Shown: positions 1 through 5,388 of the stretch, one piece after another
Numbering within the stretch: the first letter of the stretch is position 1
Layout: every line of letters starts with the position of its first letter
Origin: Rhodospirillales bacterium
GTDB taxonomy: Bacteria; Pseudomonadota; Alphaproteobacteria; Acetobacterales; Acetobacteraceae
NCBI GenBank assembly: GCA_028866335.1
Contig: JAGWIL010000065.1
Coordinates: 1 to 8,368 of the forward strand
Direction of reading: 5' to 3'
Length of the DNA stretch: 8,368 nt
Position numbers and translations under genes: made by a program
Notes under the pieces: generated by a model
Told to the model about the DNA's origin: nothing
Databases searched by the model: none
The model's input: only the letters and a program-made list of their open reading frames with translations

Positions 1-83
1 AGCATCCGCCAGCGGGTGCTGTTCACTTCAGGGCTGATCTGGCTGCCGGACATGCCAACAGGTTCGTTTAAGCTACTAGACAT
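1..83 (-). CDS. N-terminus of a gene divergent from oxc, possibly an oxalate/formate transporter (partial)
   Basis: The minus strand opens at an ATG (81-83) preceded by a good ribosome-binding site, GGAGG at 94-90, six bases upstream. The reading frame stays open to the window edge, giving 27 residues that begin MSSSLNEPVGMSGSQ and end NSTRWRM. This is a polar cytoplasmic-type N-terminus that stops where a first membrane helix could begin, but no membrane segment is visible inside the window. In oxalate-degrading bacteria the gene divergent from or next to oxc is often an OxlT-like major-facilitator oxalate:formate antiporter, and a short polar tail ending in an R-W-R type motif would suit that. 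The identification therefore rests on context, not on a diagnostic motif. A real gene is likely (start, ribosome site, open frame), but the function is only a guess. Confidence 0.5.
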   Translation of the reverse strand, partial: MSSSLNEPVGMSGSQISPEVNSTRWRM

Positions 84-182
84 TTTTTTCCTCCACTCTC
101 GCGCTCCGCGATGGTTTTAATTCAGTAAACACACAAAGAGGAGCCGACAGACGCGGCACCCCTTCAACCTCATTTTTCCGGA

Positions 183-210
183 ATAATTCCCCGGTATTCG
201 TCTTACCCAA
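183..210 (-). promoter_or_regulatory. Weak candidate promoter for the left-edge gene
   Basis: On the minus strand TTGGGT (210-205) is separated by 16 bases from AATTAT (188-183). The match is 3 of 6 at -35 and 4 of 6 at -10. The same AATTAT hexamer is the -10 candidate of the PAS-frc promoter. It would give a leader of about 90 bases. The weak -35 would suit a promoter that needs an activator. Confidence 0.25.
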
Positions 211-225
211 ACAGCCTCGTGTGTA

Positions 226-238
226 TTGGGTATACCAA
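226..238. promoter_or_regulatory. TTGG-N5-CCAA operator candidate (GntR/FCD type)
   Basis: The sequence TTGGGTATACCAA can be read as TTGG-N5-CCAA, or as the perfect 8-bp core GGTATACC (229-236). FadR-group GntR regulators such as LldR and PdhR are known to bind TTGGT-N3-ACCAA sites, so this is a natural target for the GntR protein encoded at 2400-3134. It sits about midway between the two divergent promoter candidates, at roughly -56 from one predicted start and -75 from the other. The palindrome is seen directly; the protein that binds it is inferred. Confidence 0.5.
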
Positions 239-240
239 AC

Positions 241-254
241 ACCAAATATTTGGT
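241..254. promoter_or_regulatory. Perfect 14-bp palindrome ACCAAATATTTGGT
   Basis: ACCAAATATTTGGT equals its own reverse complement over all 14 bases and begins two bases after the previous operator candidate ends. It contains the same CCAA and TTGG blocks in the opposite order, so 226-254 carries four half-sites in 29 bases. It could be a second site for the same GntR protein, a site for another regulator, or half of a cooperative double operator. Confidence 0.5.
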
Positions 255-271
255 CCTTGTCCACCGCAAAA

Positions 272-301
272 TTGCCATCTTTGTAAATCTTTGGAAATAA
301 T
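272..301 (+). promoter_or_regulatory. Candidate promoter for oxc
   Basis: TTGCCA (272-277) and AATAAT (296-301) are separated by 18 bases and match the sigma-70 consensus at 5 of 6 positions each. Transcription would begin near 308, giving an oxc leader of about 190 bases. The tandem palindromes lie just upstream of the -35 element, not on top of it. This placement fits activation or looping better than simple blocking. Confidence 0.45.
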
Positions 302-307
302 GAGGAG

Positions 308-496
308 TAGCGGTGATTTTTTACCGGGTGCACGGGTTGTAATTCAGGCCTATAATACCAGTACGGCGCTTCGTTCAGCGCGAGGCGCTCTTGTTGACTA
401 TTGGCATCTGGTGTGCCAGTAGGGCTGCGTTTTGCCGTGATCTCCGTTACTCGGGCCGCGGACCAAATTCATACCTAATGTGGAGGAATAGAGCCG
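308..496 (+). other. Possible oxc mRNA leader with short hairpins
   Basis: If oxc starts near 308, the leader would contain AGCGC-gag-GCGCT (377-389, five base pairs) and TGGCA-N7-TGCCA (402-418, five base pairs). The ribosome-binding site GGAGGA (482-487) is nine bases before the ATG. Neither hairpin is followed by a uridine run, so I see no intrinsic attenuator and recognise no riboswitch. The TGGCA/TGCCA pair might instead be a DNA-level site. Confidence 0.25.
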
Positions 497-2245
497 ATGT
501 CCGCGATGCTCCAGGACACAAATTCAACAGTTGTCGGCGCGGAGACCGAGGGCGAGCTTACCGATGGCTTCCACCTCGTTATCGACGCCCTTAAGCTCAA
601 CGATATCAATACAATTTATGGTGTTCCGGGGATCCCGATCACTGATCTTGGCCGTCTTGCCCAGGGCGAAGGGATGCGCGTCATCTCCTTCCGTCATGAG
701 CAGAATGCAGGTAACGCCGCAGCAATTGCTGGCTTCCTGACCAAGAAACCCGGCATCTGCCTCACGGTTTCTGCGCCTGGCTTCCTGAACGGCCTTACCG
801 CGCTTGCCAATGCCACCACCAATTGCTTCCCGATGATCCTGATCTCAGGTTCGTCCGAGCGTGAGATCGTCGATCTTCAGCAGGGCGATTATGAGGAAAT
901 GGACCAGTTGGCCATTGCCAAGCCGCTTTGCAAGGCCGCTTTCCGCGTGCTTCATGCGGCGGATATCGGTATCGGCGTGGCACGCGCGATTCGCGCGGCT
1001 GTTTCTGGCCGTCCCGGCGGTGTTTACCTCGACCTGCCAGCCAAGCTGTTCTCCCAGGTGATGGACGCCGAAGCCGGTCGTCAGTCTCTTGTTAAGGTGA
1101 TTGATGCCGCCCCGGCGCAACTGCCGGCTCCTGCGGCCATCACTCGCGCACTTGACCTGCTGAAGAACGCCAAGCGCCCGCTGATTATTCTTGGGAAGGG
1201 TGCTGCTTATGCCCAGGCCGATGAAGACATCCGCACGCTCGTCGAGAAGAGCGGTATCCCGTATCTGCCGATGAGCATGGCCAAGGGTCTGTTGCCGGAC
1301 ACCCACCCGCAATCCGCTGGTGCCGCCCGTTCGCAGGCGCTGAAGGATTCGGACGTTGTCGTGTTGATCGGCGCCCGCCTGAACTGGCTGCTCTCTCACG
1401 GTAAAGGTAAGAGCTGGGGCGAGCCTGGGTCGAAGAAGTTCATTCAGATCGACATCGAGCCGAAAGAAATGGACAGCAATGTCGAGATCGCGGCACCGGT
1501 GGTGGGCGATATCGGCTCTTGCGTCGCGGCACTGATCGCGGGCATGGGCGCTTCCTGGCCGGCTCCTCCGGCGGATTGGGTTAACGCCCTGGAAACCCGC
1601 AAGCAAGCCAACCTCGTCAAGATGGATGGCCGCCTGAAGAAGAACTCTTCGCCGATGGACTTCCACGCCGCTCTTGGTGTGCTGCGGACCATCATTAAGG
1701 AACGCCCCGACGCGATCCTGGTGAACGAAGGCGCGAACACGCTTGATCTTGCCCGTGGCGTTATCGACATGTACCAGCCGCGCAAGCGTCTTGACGTTGG
1801 CACCTGGGGCGTGATGGGCATTGGCATGGGCTTTGCCGTTGCTGCTGCCATTGAGACCGGTAAGCCTGTTCTGGCGGTTGAAGGTGATAGCGCCTTCGGC
1901 TTCTCGGGCATGGAAGTTGAAACGATCTGCCGCTACAACCTGCCTGTTTGCATTGTTGTTTTCAACAATAACGGCATCTATCGTGGCACCGACGTGAACA
2001 CTTCCGGGCACAGCGATGCCGCGACCACCGTGTTCGTCCATGACGCTCGTTACGACAAGATGATGGAAGCTTTCGGTGGTGTTGGCGTTAACGTGACCAC
2101 ACCGGATGAGCTGCGCGCGGCTGTTGACGCTGCGATGAACAGCGGCAAGCCGACCTTGATTAATGCCGTGATTGACCCTGCCGCAGGCAGCGAAAGCGGC
2201 AATATCGGTAGCCTTAATCCGCAGAGTATTGTCAAAAAGAAGTAA
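497..2245 (+). CDS. oxc: Oxalyl-CoA decarboxylase
   Basis: A thiamine-diphosphate enzyme that converts oxalyl-CoA to formyl-CoA and CO2, the second step of the Frc/Oxc oxalate cycle; it is cytoplasmic. The 582 residues compare with about 565 for the Oxalobacter and E. coli enzymes, the excess being mainly an N-terminal extension of about 12 residues. The pyrimidine-binding domain carries the catalytic glutamate in FRHEQNAG (Glu68, Glu56 in Oxalobacter) and the oxalyl-CoA motif GDYEEMDQ (Tyr132-Glu133). The central domain is about 215-345. The diphosphate/Mg domain has [10 protein letters not shown] (462-471) and FNNNGIY (489-495), with Tyr495 matching Tyr483. The C-terminal lid reads ESGNIGSLN, keeping the active-site Ser (567), while the position I align to Oxalobacter Arg555 is Asn569. 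The start is supported by GGAGGA nine bases upstream. The gene is monocistronic, closed by the terminator at 2283-2313. Confidence 0.97.
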   Translation: MSAMLQDTNSTVVGAETEGELTDGFHLVIDALKLNDINTIYGVPGIPITDLGRLAQGEGMRVISFRHEQNAGNAAAIAGFLTKKPGICLTVSAPGFLNGLTALANATTNCFPMILISGSSEREIVDLQQGDYEEMDQLAIAKPLCKAAFRVLHAADIGIGVARAIRAAVSGRPGGVYLDLPAKLFSQVMDAEAGRQSLVKVIDAAPAQLPAPAAITRALDLLKNAKRPLIILGKGAAYAQADEDIRTLVEKSGIPYLPMSMAKGLLPDTHPQSAGAARSQALKDSDVVVLIGARLNWLLSHGKGKSWGEPGSKKFIQIDIEPKEMDSNVEIAAPVVGDIGSCVAALIAGMGASWPAPPADWVNALETRKQANLVKMDGRLKKNSSPMDFHAALGVLRTIIKERPDAILVNEGANTLDLARGVIDMYQPRKRLDVGTWGVMGIGMGFAVAAAIETGKPVLAVEGDSAFGFSGMEVETICRYNLPVCIVVFNNNGIYRGTDVNTSGHSDAATTVFVHDARYDKMMEAFGGVGVNVTTPDELRAAVDAAMNSGKPTLINAVIDPAAGSESGNIGSLNPQSIVKKK

Positions 2246-2255
2246 TTAAATTGCA

Positions 2256-2273
2256 AAGGCTGAATTAAGCCTT
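2256..2273. repeat. Small inverted repeat after oxc
   Basis: AAGGCT and AGCCTT form a six-base-pair stem with a six-base loop, 10 bases after the oxc stop codon. It precedes the main terminator and lacks its own T-run. It may stabilise the transcript end. Confidence 0.35.
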
Positions 2274-2282
2274 CGCACAAAC

Positions 2283-2313
2283 AAAAGGGCCTCGCGTAAT
2301 GCGAGGCCCTTTT
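2283..2313. terminator. Two-way intrinsic terminator between oxc and the GntR gene
   Basis: A perfect 13-base-pair stem, AAAAGGGCCTCGC (2283-2295) with its complement at 2301-2313, encloses the loop GTAAT. The stem has a GC-rich core. Its A and T flanks provide a T-run on both strands, TTTT on plus and TTTTGTTTG on minus. It therefore should stop both oxc and the converging GntR transcript. Confidence 0.9.
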
Positions 2314-2358
2314 CATTTGCGGCTGTGACAGGCTTCAGCTTGGTTTAAGAATTGGGAA

Positions 2359-2388
2359 CTAGATCGAATCACGTGTGCTTCAATCTAG
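2359..2388. repeat. Inverted repeat just beyond the GntR stop
   Basis: CTAGAT and ATCTAG (2359-2364 and 2383-2388) pair, and after one mismatch GAA pairs with TTC. It lies 12 bases past the GntR stop on the minus strand. No T-run follows, so it is a weak transcript-end structure at best; the stem at 2283-2313 is the likelier terminator. Confidence 0.25.
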
Positions 2389-2399
2389 CTGAACCGATT

Positions 2400-3134
2400 T
2401 TAGAAAAAGATGCCTTTGCTGTGCCTGTCGACATATTCGGCGAGGCCAAGGGTGTGGTCACGGCATAGGCGCTCCGCCTGTTCCGTGTCTCGTTTCTCAA
2501 TTGCGGCGATGATGGCCAAGTGGTCTTCAATAGAGCGTGAGGCGCGATCATCGAGGCCGATGGTGATCCGGCGAATGCCACGCACATGCAGAAGGATGTC
2601 TTCTGTGGCTCTGCGCAATACGCTCGACCCTGTAAGTTCAATGATCGTTTGATGAAACCGGATGTTGGCGACTGAATATTCAGAGAGATAATCGGCCGGG
2701 CGGTGAGTATCGTGGAATGAGTTGAAGATTTGCCGGAGCTGCAGGATCTCTTCATTCGAGGCGATTTTAATCACGAGCCGCGCCGCCATTGCTTCCAAGG
2801 CAGCCCAAACCTGAATTGTCTCGATCACCTCGCGCTTGCTTTTACGCAACACGTTGATCCCGCGACGTGGAATGGATTTAACAAAGCCCTGTTGCTCAAG
2901 CATCGCGATGGCCTCACGAATCGGGGTGCGGCTTACACCCAGCCGTTCAGCAAGCTGGCGTTCATCAAGCCAGGTTTCCTCGGGCTTCCCGTAGATATCG
3001 AGAGCGATGATCGCGTGCTTCAGCGTATCATAAACTTTGGTTTTAAAAGTTGGTTCTATGGCAAAGGGAGCCACCACCAGCTCGGACGTCGAAGCACTGG
3101 CAATAGGCCATGCCGATGTCGGTTGAATACTCAA
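2400..3134 (-). CDS. GntR-family (FadR/FCD subfamily) transcriptional regulator
   Basis: A 244-residue DNA-binding regulator, the normal size for an FCD-type GntR protein. A winged helix-turn-helix spans about residues 29-98, with the family signature GVSRTPIREAIAMLEQQGFV at 66-85. An all-helical FCD ligand domain follows (about 105-235). It shows the usual metal-site pattern: Asn157-x3-His161 (Asn where many members have Asp), His205 in EDH, and His227 in RDH with the H-x21-H spacing. FCD regulators usually sense small carboxylates, so an oxalate-pathway metabolite is a fair inference, not something seen. I chose the TTG at 3134 because GGAGGA (3148-3143) lies eight bases upstream; a longer frame from a TTG at 3236 lacks such a site and adds a non-family N-terminus. 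The gene lies between oxc and frc. TTGG...CCAA palindromes at 226 and 5172 are its best target candidates. Confidence 0.92.
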   Translation of the reverse strand: MSIQPTSAWPIASASTSELVVAPFAIEPTFKTKVYDTLKHAIIALDIYGKPEETWLDERQLAERLGVSRTPIREAIAMLEQQGFVKSIPRRGINVLRKSKREVIETIQVWAALEAMAARLVIKIASNEEILQLRQIFNSFHDTHRPADYLSEYSVANIRFHQTIIELTGSSVLRRATEDILLHVRGIRRITIGLDDRASRSIEDHLAIIAAIEKRDTEQAERLCRDHTLGLAEYVDRHSKGIFF

Positions 3135-3210
3135 AAGCAGTCTCCTCCAATCGAGCCAAATCCTGATATCCCGCTTATTAAACACGGGTTGTTTTGTAGT
3201 TTTTAAGTCT

Positions 3211-3229
3211 GTGATGACAGGTCGTGATG
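3211..3229. repeat. Direct repeat GTGATG upstream of the GntR gene
   Basis: GTGATG occurs at 3211-3216 and 3224-3229, 13 bases apart, about 80 bases upstream of the GntR start. No TTGG...CCAA palindrome and no convincing promoter pair were found in 3135-3263, so autoregulation through the same operator type is not supported. The repeat may be chance. Confidence 0.2.
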
Positions 3230-3263
3230 TTAACAATAAGGCGGACGAGCCTAGAAATTATTA

Positions 3264-3290
3264 GGCCCGCTCTCATGAAAAGAGCGGGCC
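3264..3290 (-). terminator. Transcription terminator of the PAS-frc operon
   Basis: A perfect 10-base-pair stem, GGCCCGCTCT (3264-3273) with AGAGCGGGCC (3281-3290), has a seven-base loop. It lies 14 bases after the frc stop on the minus strand. Reading on, the following sequence is TAATAATTT, a U-containing but broken tail. It is probably a real intrinsic terminator of moderate strength. Confidence 0.75.
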
Positions 3291-3304
3291 CGGTAGGTTG
3301 GTTT

Positions 3305-4555
3305 TTAAACCGCCTTGGCGCTATGCAGCTCGGCGATTTTCTCAGCGGAGTAACCCAGTTCGCTGAGAACCTCGTCTGTATGCTCACCCAGCAGTGGCGA
3401 GGACTTGATCTCGACGTTCAGGTCGGAGAACTTGATCGGGCTGCCGACGGTCAGATATTTGCCGAGCTTCGGATGCTCAACCTCGACGATGGAGCCGCTC
3501 GCGCGCAGAGATTTGTCTTCGGCAAGTTCCTTCATGGTCAGAACCGGCGCGCAGGGGATGTCGTACTTGCGCAGGATATCCACCGCTTCGAACTTGGTCT
3601 TGTCCGAGAGCCAGCCTTCGATCTCGGTAATGATATCGAAGAGCTTGTCCTGACGCGCTGCGGCGGTGTTGTAGGCCGGATCGTTGATCCATTCCTCACG
3701 GCCGATGGCCCGGCAGATCGGCTCCCAGGCATGACCCTGAATGGTGAAGTAGATATAGGCGTTGGGGTCATGTTCCCAGCCGTGGCACTTCATCACCCAG
3801 CCAGGCTGGCCACCGCCGCCCGCGTTACCGCCGCGGGGCACAACATCCGAGAAGGAGTGGTGCGGGTATTGCGGGTATTCTTCCAGATAGCCCAGCGCAT
3901 CCAGGCGCTGCTGATCACGCAGCTTCACGCGGCAGAGATTCAACACGGCGTCCTGCATGGACACGGCAACCTTCTGGCCTTTGCCGGTTTTGGCTTTTTG
4001 CATCAGCGCGGTGAGAATGCCGATGGCAAGATGCATACCGGTGTTGCTGTCACCCAAAGCGGCGCCAGAAACGGTCGGCGGGCCATCCCAGAAACCGGTG
4101 GTGGAGGCAGCACCGCCAGCGCATTGCGCGACGTTCTCGTAAACCTTCAGGTCTTCGTAATGGTGGCCATCAGAGAAGCCCTTTACCGAGGCCATGATCA
4201 TGCCCGGGTTCAGCTCCTGGATGTGCGCCCAGCTGAAGCCCATGCGGTCCAGGGCGCCGGGGCCGAAATTCTCTACCAGAACGTCTGATTCCTGGATCAG
4301 CTTGGTAAGAACGTCCTTGCCGGCCTGGGTTTTGGTATCAAGCGTCAGGGAGCGCTTGTTGGAGTTCAGCATCGTGAAATACAGCGCATCAGCGTCTTTA
4401 ACGTGACGGAGCTGGTTACGGGTCACGTCGCCCGAGCCCGGACGCTCGACCTTGATGACATCGGCGCCGTACCAGGCGAGAAGCTGGGTGCAGGCCGGGC
4501 CGGCTTGCACGTGCGTGAAATCGATAATTTTAATACCTTCGAGCGGTCTGCTCAT
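3305..4555 (-). CDS. frc: Formyl-CoA:oxalate CoA-transferase
   Basis: A class III CoA-transferase (CaiB/BaiF family) that moves CoA from formyl-CoA to oxalate, giving oxalyl-CoA and formate; it feeds Oxc and recycles its product. The 416 residues equal the length of E. coli YfdW/Frc. The catalytic aspartate is Asp169 in AALGDSNTG, at the same number as in the characterised enzymes. Gln17 in HVQAGP and the mobile glycine loop GGGGQ (246-250) are present. Residue 48 is Gln, as in E. coli, where Oxalobacter has Trp. The large domain holds the N- and C-termini and the small domain is about 225-330; the family forms interlocked dimers. GGGAG (4567-4563) lies seven bases before the ATG. The PAS gene ends 21 bases upstream on the same strand, so the two are probably co-transcribed from the promoter near 5183-5211. 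It is encoded separately from oxc, with the GntR gene between. Confidence 0.97.
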   Translation of the reverse strand: MSRPLEGIKIIDFTHVQAGPACTQLLAWYGADVIKVERPGSGDVTRNQLRHVKDADALYFTMLNSNKRSLTLDTKTQAGKDVLTKLIQESDVLVENFGPGALDRMGFSWAHIQELNPGMIMASVKGFSDGHHYEDLKVYENVAQCAGGAASTTGFWDGPPTVSGAALGDSNTGMHLAIGILTALMQKAKTGKGQKVAVSMQDAVLNLCRVKLRDQQRLDALGYLEEYPQYPHHSFSDVVPRGGNAGGGGQPGWVMKCHGWEHDPNAYIYFTIQGHAWEPICRAIGREEWINDPAYNTAAARQDKLFDIITEIEGWLSDKTKFEAVDILRKYDIPCAPVLTMKELAEDKSLRASGSIVEVEHPKLGKYLTVGSPIKFSDLNVEIKSSPLLGEHTDEVLSELGYSAEKIAELHSAKAV

Positions 4556-4576
4556 CTATCTTCTCCCATTTTAGTA

Positions 4577-5035
4577 CTAACCGTTGTTTGCGCCGCCGGG
4601 CTGGCCGGCGGCTTCCTCTAATGCCCTTATGCGTCGGCGCAAATCGCGCTCCTCGCTCCAGCGGGCAGTTTCGTCCCTGACGAAAGCGACTATCTGAGTT
4701 ACTTTCCCGGCGGATTTAAGCAGGCACACGGTAAAAGCGATCGAGAGGGTGTGCCCGTCTTTGTGGATGGCCGGTACTTTCAGCAGCGTGGTACCGTAGC
4801 GGGTTGTGCCGCTGGCCATGGAAGCATCGTAACCGGTCCAGTGCCGGCTCCGCTGCTTCTCTGGAACGATGATGTCCAGATTTTGGCCCATGGCTTCATT
4901 GGCGGAAAAGCCAAAAATGCGGGTTGCGGCCGCATTCCATAAAACGATAACGCCTTGCGGGTCCGAAGCAATGATTGCATCGCCGGCTTCTTCAACGAGT
5001 TGCCGGTAATCTATAGAGTCCTGCATTTGTTCCAT
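4577..5035 (-). CDS. Stand-alone PAS-domain protein upstream of frc
   Basis: A 152-residue soluble protein with one PAS domain (about residues 8-122) and a charged C-terminal helix (about 123-144, RWSEERDLRRRIRALEE) that could form a dimerising coiled coil. It has no kinase, cyclase, HTH or other output domain. The sensor core reads DAIIASDPQGVIVLWNAAA, then EAMGQNLDIIVPEKQRSRHW, and ends FVRDETARW. His65 in RSRH aligns without gaps to the haem-ligating His200 of Bradyrhizobium FixL. The FixL arginine that contacts bound O2 (Arg220) aligns to Leu85, and Arg206 to Ala71, so FixL-like O2 sensing is not established and the RxRH motif also occurs in PAS proteins of unknown cofactor. The ATG at 5035 has only a distant purine run (GGGGGA, about 15 bases upstream). 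It is the first gene of a likely operon with frc. Function unknown; a signalling or assembly role tied to oxalate use is inference. Confidence 0.85.
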   Translation of the reverse strand: MEQMQDSIDYRQLVEEAGDAIIASDPQGVIVLWNAAATRIFGFSANEAMGQNLDIIVPEKQRSRHWTGYDASMASGTTRYGTTLLKVPAIHKDGHTLSIAFTVCLLKSAGKVTQIVAFVRDETARWSEERDLRRRIRALEEAAGQPGGANNG

Positions 5036-5121
5036 GCTCGGTCGTCTCTTTCCCCCAACTTACCAAACCGCCCGACCTCAAAATACATCGAGGGGCGGTA
5101 TTCGCGGTGAACCCGCAAGCC

Positions 5122-5153
5122 AAAAAACCGCACTGCGCGTTATGAAAACGCAG
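5122..5153 (-). other. Possible attenuator-like hairpin in the PAS-frc leader
   Basis: Two alternative stems overlap here: CTGCG/CGCAG (5133-5137 with 5149-5153) or GCGTT/AACGC (5137-5141 with 5147-5151). On the minus strand a run of six T residues (5127-5122) follows after a gap of five to nine bases. The gap is long for an intrinsic terminator, so termination would be weak. The predicted leader is about 140 bases, long enough for such control. Confidence 0.25.
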
Positions 5154-5171
5154 AGCAGAATCTTATGGCAT

Positions 5172-5183
5172 TTGGCATGCCAA
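5172..5183. promoter_or_regulatory. Perfect palindrome TTGGCATGCCAA, operator candidate
   Basis: The 12 bases equal their own reverse complement. The site touches the last base of the -10 element (5188-5183) and covers the predicted transcription start near 5176, so a bound protein would block PAS-frc transcription. Its TTGG and CCAA arms match those at 226-238, with N4 instead of N5 between them. The GntR protein at 2400-3134 is the likely binder (inference). Confidence 0.55.
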
Positions 5184-5211
5184 TAATTGACGCGCCTAGT
5201 GTCTCTGTCAA
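5183..5211 (-). promoter_or_regulatory. Promoter of the PAS-frc operon
   Basis: The minus strand has a perfect TTGACA (5211-5206), a 17-base spacer, and AATTAT (5188-5183), a 10-of-12 match to the sigma-70 consensus. It is the best promoter in the window. Transcription should begin near 5176, giving a leader of about 140 bases before the PAS start codon. Confidence 0.7.
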
Positions 5212-5220
5212 GGTGCGCCA

Positions 5221-5236
5221 TTATCCGGCCTGATAA
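5221..5236. promoter_or_regulatory. Near-perfect 16-bp palindrome TTATCcGGCCtGATAA
   Basis: Seven of eight base pairs match. The centre is about 53 bases upstream of the predicted PAS-frc start, just beyond the -35 element, a usual place for an activator. The sequence differs from the TTGG...CCAA sites, so a different protein is likely. Which one is not evident. Confidence 0.35.
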
Positions 5237-5288
5237 GCGTATTGCGCTATAAGCACCACCACCGAAGGTGCTGGAACGCGGCATTTGT

Positions 5289-5301
5289 TTCATTATATGA
5301 A
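5289..5301. promoter_or_regulatory. LysR-type T-N11-A dyad upstream of the LysR gene
   Basis: TTCAT-TAT-ATGAA is a 13-base interrupted palindrome with the T-N11-A spacing typical of LysR-regulator sites. It lies 88 bases before the proposed LysR start codon, as expected for an autoregulatory site. Confidence 0.35.
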
Positions 5302-5388
5302 CCAGGGGTTATTTGGGGTATGTCGGAACCGTATTTTGAACGGTCGGCCCCGCCGCTGCTCACATAATAATAAGGAAGGAGCGTCTTT

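Larger units (their letters stand above)
84..496. promoter_or_regulatory. Divergent control region between the left-edge gene and oxc
   Basis: This 413-base gap lies between two divergent starts and holds no credible protein gene. It is AT-richer than its flanks. It contains an 11-bp palindrome GGAATAATTCC (180-190), two adjacent palindromes at 226-254, an outward promoter candidate on each side, and an oxc leader with small hairpins. A second TATAAT hexamer at 351-356 has no acceptable -35 partner. The short open frames here lack ribosome-binding sites and recognisable sequence, so I treat the whole stretch as regulatory. Confidence 0.7.
5036..5388. promoter_or_regulatory. Divergent control region between PAS-frc and the LysR-fds genes
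   Basis: This 353-base gap separates divergent genes and holds no credible protein gene. From left to right it contains a hairpin followed by a T-run in the PAS-frc leader (5122-5153), a perfect TTGG-N4-CCAA palindrome (5172-5183), a minus-strand promoter (5183-5211), a 16-bp near-palindrome (5221-5236), AGCG-N5-CGCT (5236-5248), AGCACC-N9-GGTGCT (5252-5272), a T-N11-A dyad (5289-5301) and the LysR ribosome-binding site (5374-5381). I found no convincing plus-strand promoter pair for the LysR gene. Confidence 0.7.

Noticed and set aside
351..356. TATAAT hexamer as the main oxc -10 element
   Set aside because: No -35-like hexamer lies 16-18 bases upstream and there is no extended -10 TG; the pair at 272-301 is better.
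76..422. Short open frames in the oxc upstream region (76-333 minus, 219-422 plus)
   Set aside because: They have no ribosome-binding sites, overlap the palindromes and promoter candidates, and encode no recognisable protein.
845..2041. A 398-codon open frame antisense to oxc
   Set aside because: It is a frame shadow of the strongly supported oxc gene; its translation has no recognisable domain and it lacks a ribosome-binding site context.
3135..3236. Longer GntR protein starting at TTG 3236
   Set aside because: The extra 34 residues do not look like the family N-terminus, and the excellent GGAGGA is placed for the TTG at 3134.
3224..4288. A 354-codon open frame antisense to frc
   Set aside because: frc is unmistakable on the minus strand; the plus-strand translation resembles no family I recognise and would begin inside the frc terminator region.
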